This document shows, piece by piece, positions 35,138-47,846 of a stretch of 64,000 bases of DNA. The stretch is from NCBI GenBank assembly GCA_015501055.1, contig JADNYV010000008.1:535582-599581 (forward strand), given 5' to 3'. Both the position numbers and the translations under genes were made by a program. How positions within the stretch are numbered: position 1 is the stretch's first letter; every line of letters begins with the position of its first letter. Under the pieces are notes generated by a model, which searched no databases, was not told the DNA's origin, and saw only the letters and a program-made list of their open reading frames with translations. The DNA comes from Mucidula mucida. Lineage: Eukaryota > Basidiomycota > Agaricomycetes > Agaricales > Physalacriaceae.

Positions 35138-36684
35138 CTAAGTGAAGGGGTCAAGCTTGAGTCCTTGCACCCACATGCCAGTACGATTCCTAGTATCACC
35201 CAAACACCACCACTTTTCGAGTGACGTTGGAGTAATCTTCTTGTCCTCTGCATCGAAAAAATCGAGAGCCCCCACACTTTCTTCGGTCGCAGGATCCCAA
35301 AGAGAAACTAAGGCACCGGTGCGTTACATTCAGCGTTCGGTAAAACACGTCGACTTACTCTGCTGGGCATCAAATGGAGCACCGACCTCAAACATCCCAA
35401 TCGAAAGTCCAAGAGCTCTTGCGCCACCACGGGTAGCAAGGTGCAGAGCCTCTATCCAATCGATGGCAACGGACTTGTCGTGCTTTGCATCCAAGATGTT
35501 ACTACCTTGTCGCATTCTCGAGACCATGACGGCCTGCCTCATAGCGTTCATGATGTCCAGGCTATATCCACCTGCTACATCCGTTCCTAAGCCGACCTTG
35601 ACATTCAGATCGAGGGCTTCACGTAGAGGAAACGGTTTGGCAGAAAAGTATGCGTTTGACAACGGACAGTGGGCTACTGAAGTTCCACTTTCGTACAGCC
35701 GCGAGAGGGAAGGTGGATCTAGAAATGTACAATGTGCTTGTACGGTTCGCGGTGTCAATAGTTGGCTCTACGAAAGATGTTTGAAGGTGTCACAGCTGAG
35801 CAATTTAGAACTGACGCGTTCGAAAACATTGATATCGTCAACTCCGCGCTCGGTAAGAACAGCATTCACTTGGTCGTGTGATTCGGCGAGATGACTCTGG
35901 ATCCGAACGTTATGAGAAGCTGCAAGGGCACCTAGACCGACCAGAAGGTCGTCAGAACATGTTGGTACGAAGCGCGGGGTTACAACAGGCTCTACAATTC
36001 TCGGATGACGGAACGTGTCGTGCATAGTTTCTACGAAAGACCGGGCAGCAAGAACTGATGCTTCGGCAGAGGCTTCGATGTAGGTTGGAAGAGAGTTTTG
36101 GTCCATAGAGAGCTTTCCGACAAAAGCTCTGATGCCTGCCGCGTTCATGATGTCAGCAAGAATGAGACTATATAATTAGTCTTGACGGTCGAGCACCGTA
36201 GGAGCGGCGTACTTGGTCTGTTCCTTGATGGTACCAAACAGAAGGACAGCGCCTGTTCCGTTCTCTTTCAACCGTCGAGCAAGACGACTGTATACCTTTC
36301 GCGCTAAGGCTGGGTCTCCGTCCAGGCGTTTTTCGGCTTCAAAGGCGTACTGGTTCAGCCATTCCAACAACGGAAGATGAAGGCCATTTCCTTGATACAG
36401 AAATTGAGGCGCATGCAGATGGAGATCGCAGAAGGTTGGCAGCACAAAGCTGCCCTCCGGAACCTGTAGTACGGCAGACGGGCCTTGTCCTGAGAGCAGA
36501 GATGCAGCTTGGGAAGAGCGGCCAGGTCCAAAGTGCGTAATGACACCCGACTCGTTCACAGCTGCAAAAGCGTCGGAGATGGCAGCGACAGCGAGCGCGA
36601 GGCCGACTTGCCTAGGAGGTGGTCCTCAAAGATGTCCAGCTTGCTGCTCTCTGCGCACTGCACGAACGTTCCGCGTATCAACAT
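35138..36684 (-). CDS. GUD1: Guanine deaminase
   Basis: This is an amidohydrolase converting guanine to xanthine in purine salvage/catabolism. Metal and catalytic residues are visible: FCDLHLHAPQF (HxH), IQSHLAESHDQ (His), TVQAHCTFLD (His) and VGLGTDVAGGYSLD (Asp). Other landmarks are MLIRGTFVQCAESS at the start, LPLLEWLNQYAFEAE and ATRGGARALG near the C-terminus, which ends LKLDPFT. The length of about 450 residues is normal. Introns splice in frame; the first has GC-AG ends (36562-36611). Confidence 0.92.
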
Positions 36685-37157
36685 AGGCCCCATGGGTGTA
36701 TTGGTTGACGGTGTTTGACCCTGACACTTCCGTTCATCACGTCCTTCCTCGGGCAACACCTTGCTCGAATCACAGTCAAGTATCGACGATTGGACGGCGA
36801 TTCAGTCCGTCCGTCCGCATGTTTCTCCGAGTCGTTGTGCCTCAAAGTTCACTTCTTGCCAACTGAATTGACGGATCCTTTGCACGTCCCACTCGGTCCT
36901 CTAGATGGCCTGCGGCTCTGATTATGCTCTACTTACACTATGCTTCGCCGACGTGCAGCAAACTAGGGGAATCGAATGCCCCGAATGCCGGAGCATTCGG
37001 TCTGTCGCGACTTCTTTTGCCTGAGACCTAGTCTTCGACAGTTCGCCCTGATGAAGCCATAAAAACAGTGCCTGGGAACTACTAATCAACTGTTTAAAAT
37101 CTTGCGTCCAAAATGTGCCTCTGAGTCTGAACGTGGGTACCCATTCAGTCCTTCGCC
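36685..37157. other. Divergent promoter region
   Basis: It lies between guanine deaminase (leftward) and the GH128 gene (rightward). CATAAAAACAG near 37060 may be the TATA-like element of the rightward gene. Confidence 0.4.
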
Positions 37158-38563
37158 ATGCTCGCACACACTCTTTTCTGTTTCTTTGCCTTGGTGGTGC
37201 CCGCCTCTGCACACTGGGATACCAACTCTAGCGCGTCGGACAATATTTCCTCTGCTACTTCTGCGAACTTCTCCGTGTCCACCACCGCCACAGCGTCGGC
37301 AGCCAGCCAGTCATCGAGCAATTCAACCAGCTCTGATAGCGCATCCAGCTTATCCACCAACTCGACAGACTCCACAGAAAAGGCGACTAAGAACCCCAAA
37401 CGCGGGCTGTCGTTCCCCGCTGCCAACAACCCCGCAGACGTCTTGAATATCAATCAGACTCGAAGCGTCGTTTCGTGGACGTATGACTGGTCCATTACCC
37501 CTCCAGACTACCTCGCAGACACTGGCGTGGAATACGTTCCAATGCAATGGGGCGCCGGAAATATTGAGAGCCTGGCAAGTATCATGTCAAAGACAGGCGC
37601 TAAAACTCTACTGGTATGCACCTTCTTACTCGCTGGCCAAGAATATATATTCACAGAAAGCTTATACAGACCTTCAATGAACCGGATTTCGATGAACAGT
37701 CGAACATGGACCCGACGTATGCCGCTGACCAGTGGATGAAGTACATTGAGCCGCTGAAGTCCAAGGGTGTTCGTCTTGGTGGACCTGCTGTGACGAGCTC
37801 GCCTACCGGGCGACCATGGCTGTCAGACTTTTTCGCTGCTTGCCAGGAATGTAGTATCGATTTTCTCCCGTTGCATTGGTGAGCAAAAGACATACGTGCG
37901 CTATGTCGTGTCCTAAAAGTGTTGCAAGGTATGGCGTGGGCTCTGCAGGCTTTTACGACTATCTGTGGTCTATTCATGGGCAATGGCCCGATCTCAAGCT
38001 TTGGATTACAGAGTATGCTGACACGGGTTCAGATTATCAGGGTACGTTATTTCTCCTTTGGACATCAAATAACCGTGCCAATCGCTACGAAAAGATGTCC
38101 TTACGTTCATGAACACCACGGCCGCTTACATGGACACCTTGGATTGGGTAGAGCGCTACGCTTGGTTTGGCTACTTCGTGGGCTTTTTCGTTAATTACAC
38201 CTTCACACTCAATAACGGTTATTTTTTGCAGAGGCCAGAGAATGGATCTTTTTACAGTAAGTTTACCTCCTCCTTAGTGGGTTTCTTTAGCGTCCTTACG
38301 CTTTGGTCCTAGATCTTCTCAACGACGATGGAGGGTTAAATGAGTTGGGGCAATTCTACGTCGGCGCCGACACTGTGGAGAAAAGTGGGCCAGCGACCCA
38401 CTCTGTAACACTGGTCGCTGGACCAACAGCCTCTCTACCGACAGTAACAGTCGGAACGAACATCGCGACGCCAACCTTTTCCGGGGCAGAACAGTCAACC
38501 TCGAATTTCCTATTGTTAATCCGCGTCGTAACATGTGTTTTGCTGTGCATGTCAATTATATAA
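37158..38563 (+). CDS. GPI-anchored GH128-type beta-1,3-glucanase
   Basis: A signal peptide (MLAHTLFCFFALVVPASAHW) and a Ser/Thr-rich spacer of about 80 residues precede the glycosyl-hydrolase catalytic core: KRGLSFPAANN, SWTYDWSITPPDYL, VEYVPMQWG, LTFNEPDFDEQSNM, GGPAVTSSPTGRPWL, FLPLHWYGVG, LWITEYADTGSDYQ and ERYAWFGYFRPE. The glutamates in FNEPD and ITEYAD are the expected acid/base and nucleophile of GH128. The C-terminus (FLLLIRVVTCVLLCMSII) is a GPI-attachment-type tail. Five introns splice in frame. The likely role is remodelling of beta-1,3-glucan in the fungal wall. Confidence 0.87.
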
Positions 38564-38848
38564 TGTCAACTGGGCAGGACTGTTTCTGAATTTGAGGATA
38601 TAGGGCTTCGTGATGTGGGCATAGATTAGAGTGTATTTCTACAATTGACATATGTACACGCATGGGACGTAGTATCCACGCTCATTTATTCATCATTACT
38701 AGGCCACAAATTCCGGCGACCTTTGACGCGTCTCATCTCGTACTATTACTCTACACGCTGATCCAGATGGGTTATCATCAGACAGGATCTTGACTTCTTC
38801 TCTACGTACATAGCTTCAAAGATTCACGGAGTTTCTAGTGGCCTATAC

Positions 38849-40080
38849 TCACAGCCTGAAGCAGTGCCTCTCTAACCCCTTGAACCTGTTGGACAGATCC
38901 ACTTTGAAAAGATGGCCAGAATCTGGATACTGTTCTTGCAACGCAGGATCACTTCCATTGGCGCCGCAGTGCGCTGATGTCACATACAGTTGATCGTTGT
39001 TGGGACCTGTCATTATGCTCAGCGGATTCTCCAATGACTCGAGGTTTGATTTACCTGCAAAGCAACACGCGGTGACGCGCCACACTTTGGGAAAGTCGAT
39101 GACCAAGTCTATCGTTCCCTCGGGGGTATATCGAATGATGGAGGATCCCTCCCATCGCGCGCCCCATATGCCTCCTTCCGTGTCGATGCAAAGTCCGTCG
39201 CAAGTACCATTTAAACCCAGCTTGTTGGCGTCCACAAATACGCGTCGATTCGTGATGTTTCCATCCGATGGGGAATAATCATACACATATATGATGTTGT
39301 TGATGGAGTCGGTAAAATAACTATAACGAAGCTTCAATGACGGACTGGACGGGTTATGGCGTACGCACAACTTGGTTTCATCAGGACTCCAACCTAACCC
39401 GTTTGAGTCCTGGAAGAATGTTATAAACTGGTTCAATAAGGGTGAACGCGTGTACTTGCGGTGAATGGACCCTTGTCCATGACAACACAACTGCCATCCG
39501 CGGGGTCAAAGCGATACAGCATACCAGGAACAGGATGCGTTGGGTCCTGGGAGTATACAGTGCCTGCATAAAACCTGCCGTTTCTGTCGCAGCCACCGTC
39601 ATTGAAGCGAGTGAATGGTCGGTCTTCAGCGGGGATAGGTTCAGCGAGATACTTCAAGGACGCCCCTTCCAATAGACCAAATCCATTTTTGGCCGCACAA
39701 CCGAGCTAAAGAGGCAGGTCCTCAGGCGACCAATACAAAAGTCAGAGGCTGGCACATACGATGGAAGGATCAGATGGGTGCAGAGCTAAGCAGGTGATGG
39801 AATCGGAATATTCATCAACTGACAGCTCGTTTGTCGCGGTCTTGAAGTGATAGACCTTTCTCCACGTTAGTCTTCAGATAAATAGGTCGATTGGACGACA
39901 CTTACTTTCTTCTCTGGAATATCAACGAAATGCAATACGCCAATTCGAGCATCATAAAGAGGACCTCAAAAACGTCAAATTAGATGACGAGTTTATCGCG
40001 TCGATTTTGAACTTACCTTCACCCAAGATGCACCCTACCTTGAGCAAAGGTTCGTCTACAGTGATATGACCAGCCGCCAT
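38849..40080 (-). CDS. SMP-30/gluconolactonase-like (regucalcin-type) protein
   Basis: A six-bladed beta-propeller lactonase/regucalcin-like protein starting MAAGHITVDEPLLKVGC. Landmarks are GEGPLYDARIGVLHFVDI, FNDGGCDRNGRFYAGT, DSNGLGWSPDETK, YFTDSINNIIYVYDY, NGTCDGLCIDTEGGIWGA, RVTACCFAGPNNDQLYVT. The metal ligands expected from the family (early Glu, Asn in FNDG, Asn/Asp in NGLGWSPD and DGLCID) are present. Introns splice in frame and one is GC-AG (39410-39459). Substrate unknown; sugar lactones are typical. Confidence 0.87.
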
Positions 40081-41194
40081 CGATGTCTACTATCAAGCAA
40101 CAGGGAGCTCCGCGCCGGGCCTCGTAACATCGTGGAAGGGTCAGGTGGGACGATTATCGCGCCGGTGAAAAGGTCACAAGAACTGATAATGCCTAGTGGA
40201 TCACATTGCTTCAGAGCATCTTTCACCAGAGGCCTTGATTTTCTATATTCCGCCAATCGGAGGTTTGACAGTGGACATTCGGTGCAAGGTCAGTGCACGA
40301 AAAAAGAGGCGTCATGATCGGATGACCGGGCCGGGTGCAGGTACAGTGATAGGCTTTTTGTTTGCTTCTTGTCTTCGCCTTCCATCAAGGCCAAATGTTG
40401 GTGTCGAACTACAGTGTCTCTGGCGACATGATACTTCCAAGACTTCATACTTATATGGACTCGATCTGAGAATGCGGGCCCATTCTGGTTGTGTGCACGC
40501 ATTTTTGCAAAGAAAATAGAACTCCAGGCGGCCGCTTGCTTATGTCGATCGTCGCCTAGAAGCCAGCTCCAGGCCAGCCACACATTGACGAGGACTACCC
40601 AGTAGTACCCACCCCCGAGTCGTTGCACTCGGTATTTCACCAAGAGGGTACTCTTGGCGTTCGTCATTCTCGTCTGAACCCTGCTGCCTTGCTCGACTAT
40701 GGACACGCTAAGTTCTTAACCAACTCTGTCTTGTCTTGAGACGCAAATCAGCTTCATATGCCGACACCACCCGAACGTTCATTTATAAAGATTCCCTGTT
40801 CTTCTATGTTTCGGAAACGCTTTGGGATGATGTGAAAGCTTGTTTGTCCACTGCGCCACCTCCATGCTCACGTTGTTTCCACGCGACTGGGTATTTCAAA
40901 ATACTCGCCCAATTTCCAGGGCCTGCCAAGCCAGCTACTTGTCCGCCGACTGCGCGAGTTCTCATCCACCTGTATCTACTCCAATGGCGTCCGGATCCAA
41001 TGCTACACGAAGATTCCAGGTTCCTAAGAGGCGCCGGCCTCTAAAGCATGCGAGACGTATAAAGACGACCGCGTTCGACGCTTGATCTTCATTCTACCTC
41101 TTCATACGAAAGACGTGTTAGCTGCTGTGCATCCACTTTCGTTCTCTATTTCCCTCATTAAATCAATTGCTCCTTACACCTTACAAGCACCACA
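40081..41194. other. Intergenic; contains TATA box of the pectate lyase gene
   Basis: Divergent interval between the SMP-30 gene and pectate lyase. A 138-codon reverse frame (40290-40706) has no recognisable content. TATAAAG at 41058-41064 lies about 131 nt before the lyase ATG. Confidence 0.4.
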
Positions 41195-42384
41195 ATGATC
41201 TTCGCATCCACTGTCGTTTTGTCCTTGTTGGCCGTCGCCAAAGCGGTCCCCAAGCCACGTGCAGCCAGCTGCACATTTCCCGAACCCGCTTCGTCCACGT
41301 CTCTTTCGGAGGCAATGACTATCGCTGCGGGGGAGTCTTTCGATGTGCGTCAACATTTGCGTTCTCTTCGTGGTATGAAGGCTCATGTGTACGTAGGGCG
41401 ATAATGTAAGGTATGACCGCGGCACTGAGTGCGGTGGTCAAGATGAGGGCGGCGACAGCGACGCAGTGTTCTTGTTGGAAGACGGCGCCAGCCTTTCCAA
41501 TGTTGTCATTGTAAGCACTCGATCCCACGCACTGAGATACGACTGACAATTATTCTAGGGTGCCGACCAAGGAGAGGGTATTCATTGTTTGGGCTCATGC
41601 ACGTTGACAAACGGTGAGTTTTCAAGATTTGTTTTGTTCGAATCTCATCAATCTGCAGTCTGGTTTGGTAGGCAGTTCTTCTATAAACGACGACCCATAA
41701 CTGATATTCCCAATACCTTCCGTCAGAGGCTGTCTGTGAGGTACACGAAACTATTGATCAGATAGACAATACTCACACTTCCCAGGATGCTATTACAATG
41801 AAGCAGGAGTCCGGTACTTCTTACATTACGGGTGGAGGCGCAAAGGGCGCCGACGACAAGGTCGTTCAACATAACGGCGGTGGCACAGTCGTCATCGACA
41901 GCTTCTGCGTGCGTTTCCCTCTGCCACAAAGCTAACTCAACCATAGCTGACGTTGGTGATAGGTGCAAGACTTCGGCAAGTTGTATAGGAGTTGCGGAAA
42001 CTGCGATGACATGTACGAAAGAGTATGTTCCCGCCTTCTCCCTGTGATCTGATTGCCAATCATTCCGCCTTAGCACGTCGAAATCACCAACGTGATTGCT
42101 GAAAGTGGTAGCATTCTTGCTGGTATCAACTCTAACGTACGTCTTCGATGGCTGTCGCGAGTCTTCGACATTCCTCACGCGACTAAATAGTACGGTGATA
42201 CCGCTATCATTGACATGGAGTGAGTCGGTATACCTTTCGCTCAACATACATCTCACGCGTTTGTCATAGTTCTGTCACGGCCACCGATGTCGACAGCATC
42301 TGCAACACCTATGAAGGAAACGACAATGGTGATGAGCCAGAGGAGCTCACCGAGAACGAGGCCAACGAGTATTGCCAATTCTAG
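41195..42384 (+). CDS. Secreted pectate lyase, PL3 family
   Basis: A small extracellular lyase of about 240 residues. The signal peptide is MIFASTVVLSLLAVAKAVP. The right-handed beta-helix carries PL3 landmarks: YDRGTECGGQDEGGDSDAVF, LLEDGASLSNVVIGADQGEG, IHCLGSCTLTN, VWFEAVCEDAITMK, GGGAKGADDKVVQHNG, GGTVVIDSF, KLYRSCGNCD and NSNYGDTAIID. The conserved cysteines are kept. Nine or so exons include 9-nt (41659-41667) and 14-nt (41727-41740) microexons. The first intron must use the acceptor at GTACGTAG so that FD joins GDNVRYDRG; the next AG would break the frame. It cleaves de-esterified pectin, implying plant-material use. Confidence 0.9.
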
Positions 42385-42845
42385 ATGAACCAGATGCGAT
42401 CTAGTCCGTGACGTTACCGCCCTAATTTATATGCCTGGTCATTTCAGAACTCTGTGTACGAGATGCGCCCTGGAAAGTCTATTGGTACGCGCTAGCTTCG
42501 AGTAAAAAAAGAGCACAGTTGAGTGGGTGTGAGATTCACACACATCACGAGTCCACCGTGAAAGGTGGTCTTCTGTGCAAGTTGGACATGCCGGGTTTTG
42601 GGTCTATATGCTTCTGACAGAGATTCGCTATCTTGAAAGTGCAAGACACGTCTTTGACTGAGTTCGCATCAAGTACGAAGATCAGTGGCTGTGATCCGTT
42701 TGATTTTGCATAATATCCACGTGGTAGCACTTGCGTCGCGTCTGTGAACAAGCACGCCATTCTAGTGAGAATGTTGCACATTTTTGCCCTTTAGAGCAGA
42801 TAAAAAGGCGCTTGGACTCAAACCTTATCGATATCAGCTCCCATC
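42385..42845. other. Promoter region of the sulfhydrylase gene; contains a short duplicated segment
   Basis: TATA-like AGATAAAAAGG lies near 42797. Positions about 42658-42712 recur at about 51757-51811 with two or three differences, next to the second copy of the downstream gene. Confidence 0.6.
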
Positions 42846-44520
<1,675 letters not shown>

Positions 44521-44728
44521 GTAGACGCTGTATGTAGACGAGGGTGTAAATGTATTCTGTATCTAAATGCTGTTAAAAACGGTTCACTACACGGTCGCGA
44601 TCGTTACATAAGGCCATGACTTGAACTTGTACCACGATGAGCGTCTAGTTATCGTATGTGTGGTACGGCACGCTTTACTCTGGCTGATATATCGGCAAGG
44701 GTGACAATGTCTATGCTACGTTTCCCTC

Positions 44729-46315
44729 ATGGCGCTCAAACGATACACCAAAGCCATCGACTCCACCATCCCCGTCCCCGCGTTGCTCTACGCCGATGAA
44801 CGACTATTTACCTCCCAATTTGGTGTTGGTATCTACGATGGGTAAGGCATACACTTTTCGCGATAATTCACGCTGATAATGCGCAGGCAGTACAAAGCAA
44901 TGAATCACCAATCGGGTACCATACACGTATCGTCCCATCGCCTGTTCTTCACCGATAACCAGACCAACTCTTTTGCCCTGGATCTCTCGCTTATAACACA
45001 GACAGAGTATTACGCCGGGCTATTCACGTCGTCGCCAAAGGTCACCCTCCATCTCGATTCAGAAACGCCACCATCCGACAACGACGAAGCAGACAGCTGG
45101 GTATGCCATGTCTGCGGTCAACGTAATCGTCGGGGCGCCACGTTATCTGTTTCTCGCGTATGCACGTTGTGTGGTGTACAGCGCCAATCTGAGCCTTCCA
45201 AACCATCTACTCCTGTTCCCCCAGAAACAGACGGTTTCGCTTGTCCTGCCTGTACCTTCATAAACGACCGTTCAAGAAGCAGCTGCGAGATCTGCACGAC
45301 CGAGTTGCCGATACCTCTCGCACCAGAAGCATCCCTCATCAAGCTCAGCTTTCGTAAAGGTGGAGATAAAGCGCTGTATTCTGTGCTCAAGGCTTGTCTC
45401 AAGACCAAGGCATGGGAGGTGCGTAATCTTTTCTGCATCTTTACGCTGTCCTGAATCATATACAGACCGAAACGCATATCAACGATCCGCTGCCTTCTGG
45501 CTCTGGAATTTGTAAGTCGTGTGACCATCGCGACATATACCAAGGCTCACCTTCCTGTAGCCGGCATCATGCAAACTGTCGAGAGCTCCAATCAGGGCTT
45601 GGAATCCAACATGAAGGATGCTTTGCATGACTTGGAAGCCTTAATGTTGAAAGCCAAGGACATGGTTAAGCTGGCGGCCGACTTGAATGAACGCCTGACT
45701 GCCAGCTCTGCCAACAACTCATCTGAGCCAGAAGAAGCTACGTTCATCCGCTCATCTCTTTCGCAACTTGGTCTGCAGATGGACAACGCGCCAGTGACCC
45801 TCGATATGATGCGAGATGAGCGTGAATGGATGAATCAACTAGCGCGCGAATTAGCACTCGTTTTACAAACTGTCATGAAGGGCCGAGGAATCATCGCGCT
45901 AGATGAAGTGTGGGGTGGCTGGAATCGTGCTCGTGGCGTAGCTTTGATACCGCCGTCCACGTTCCTTCAAGTCCTGCCTAATCTCCCCCAGGTCACTGTC
46001 CCCACCATCCAGTCGCGACGGCTTCCTTCTGGGCTGACAGTTCTGCACACACCACCATATTCCCATGTGGCCTTTTCGGCTCGTTTATCTGGGTACTTAA
46101 CGCTCAATGGACCCAAAACGACAGCAGATATTGCCAAGGAAGAGGAAATAACTATTGCATTGGCAGAGGGGATGGTTGACGCCGTCGAGCAAGATGGTCA
46201 GGTTTGTAGAGACGATCCTACCTGTGCGATCAAGGAAGGACAGATAGTAGGTGGAGTTATACAGTGGTGGCCTTGCGCACTCTTCAACGGCTACATATAT
46301 GACGGGCAACAGTAA
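44729..46315 (+). CDS. VPS36: ESCRT-II subunit VPS36
   Basis: An endosomal sorting factor recognising ubiquitinated cargo and phosphoinositides. The N-terminal GLUE/PH half starts MALKRYTKAIDSTIPVPA and includes GTIHVSSHRLFFTD. It is interrupted by two RanBP2/NZF-type zinc fingers (WVCHVCGQRNRRG ... VCTLC and FACPACTFINDRSRSSCEIC), as in yeast Vps36. The C-terminal EAP45 winged-helix half contains GISGIMQTVESSNQGLE, LEALMLKAKDMVKLA, RGIIALDEVWGGWNRARG and ends near the WW-containing VIQWWPC. Four short introns splice in frame. Confidence 0.92.
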
Positions 46316-46348
46316 CATTATTCAATATCTACTTATAGACTAACGACT

Positions 46349-47289
46349 TTACACGGACACAGTAGAATCAGGACCATCGGATATCTGAGCGTAACTGGGT
46401 GGTGCAGTTGAGTGTGGACATATCTTGTCCTCGGGATGCTGGTGTTCCAGAGTGCGGTATTCACTCCCCTCGTCGTTCGACTGACTAATATCGTCTCGAT
46501 CTGTGTCGACTCCATTCATGAAGGTCCATGCGTAAGTGTCTTTCTTTTCTGAACTCATTCCACGACATGCTCCCTTGAGAAGATCCTCCAGTATCAGGGT
46601 CCTGCATCATGGTTAGCTATAGTTATGCTGCACGCTGAGCGCAAACGGTACTGACGTTACTACGCACGCCTCCAGCAATCTTATGTCTCTGACTTTGAAA
46701 TCCAGCTGGGTATACTCGTCTTTGCGAATCCGCAACTCCGCAACTTCGGGCAATGTTTCGTAGACGTGGGTCTCCCACATGTCGCGCTTTACGCCACACC
46801 AATCGACGAGGGTGAACATTTCGTAATCTTCTGTGCACCATTCGTATTTCCTTCCCCCAGGAAGAACGAAGGCCATACTAGTAACTGATGAGTCAACGAA
46901 TACTAGGGATGGCGTGAAATGACTTACTCGGAATCAAGTATATTTCCCCACCCTGTGAGCTTCTTCCCTTTCCTACCAAACAGCCCAACTTGATCGTTGA
47001 AGGCGGTTTTGTGGCCTCACGAGAACTTGATAGACCCGAGAGACTTTTTGTCAGACGTGCGTGTGATTATAGTAGGCTGCAAATCCAACGTTAGTCTGTA
47101 TGGAGGAACGAATGCGGAAAAACTTACTCTGTCTTTAAACCTGCCGCCCCAAAAGTGATCATCATCTTGGTCGTATAGCTTGTAAACGACATGATTATCG
47201 TCGTCTAGAACAAAACCGGATTTGTGGTGTTTCTCTTGTTGAAAGAAGAATGAGCGCATGGTGGGGAGGTAGCAGGGGTGGTAGGCCAT
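46349..47289 (-). CDS. Agaricomycete-type DUF6593-like protein
   Basis: The protein starts MAYHPCYLPTMRSFFF. A beta-rich core follows (SGFVLDDDNHVVYKLYDQ, PTIITRTSDKKSLGSIKF, KGKKLTGWGNILDSDMAFVL, GGRKYEWCTEDYEMFTLVD) that resembles the DUF6593 family common in mushrooms. The codon after KFS reads TGA, but a 48-nt GTGAGG...GGTAG intron removes it and keeps the frame. The last junction is ambiguous: the acceptor at CTGGAG joins in frame to a hydrophilic tail (DLLKGACRGMSSEKKD ... SDGPDSTVSV). Function unknown. Confidence 0.65.
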
Positions 47290-47846
47290 GGTGTTGACAA
47301 TGACAGTTCTTAGTCTATGTGTTCCAGTTTATATGGCGCACAAGAGCCGTGAAATGTTTCAAATTTGTTGGACGTTCAACGTTGATCGACGTGGCTGTGA
47401 AAGACTCGCCAAGAGCAAGAACAGCATAATCCAAAGAGGAGGATCTGCACAGACATTTAGACTCGAACACAGACATGGGTGCTTAGACTCCTAAGCGTCG
47501 ATGGGTGTTGATGAATCTTTTGTCTGATTCAACTCATGGGAACTTGAAAGTACTCAAACCAAGCTCTCAGCAAGTGCGATGTGAATTGAGCACATATGAT
47601 TCGAAGATACGAGCGTCGACAGGGCGTACTCGGTAGATAATCGGACACGCGCCACGCAGAGTCAATTTCGTTGGATCTCTTCGACTCAGGCTGAGAGCCC
47701 AGTGTTCCGGAGGCTCCCGGGGTTTCCAAGACTTGTATCAATCCAGTTGTGGTCATGATAGTCGCAAAAACACTGTTGACAAAGAATCAAGATAGACATC
47801 ACAAGACAGCATAGGTAAGTACTCTAAGTGTGAACAGATCGGGAGA
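47290..47846. other. Intergenic, no gene seen
   Basis: Promoter of the DUF6593-like gene and 3' end of the coiled-coil gene. Short frames only. Confidence 0.4.

Noticed and set aside
34672..35277. Reverse frame of 201 codons over the DUF1349 gene
   Set aside because: It is the antisense shadow of a clearly conserved plus-strand exon.
41335..41415. Apparent one-base frameshift in the first exons of pectate lyase
   Set aside because: Using the acceptor at GTACGTAG instead of the later ATGTAAG restores the frame, with FDGDNVRYDRG conserved.
47010..47030. In-frame TGA in the DUF6593-like gene, first read as a nonsense mutation
   Set aside because: A 48-nt intron with GTGAGG donor and GGTAG acceptor removes it and keeps the frame, so the gene need not be broken.
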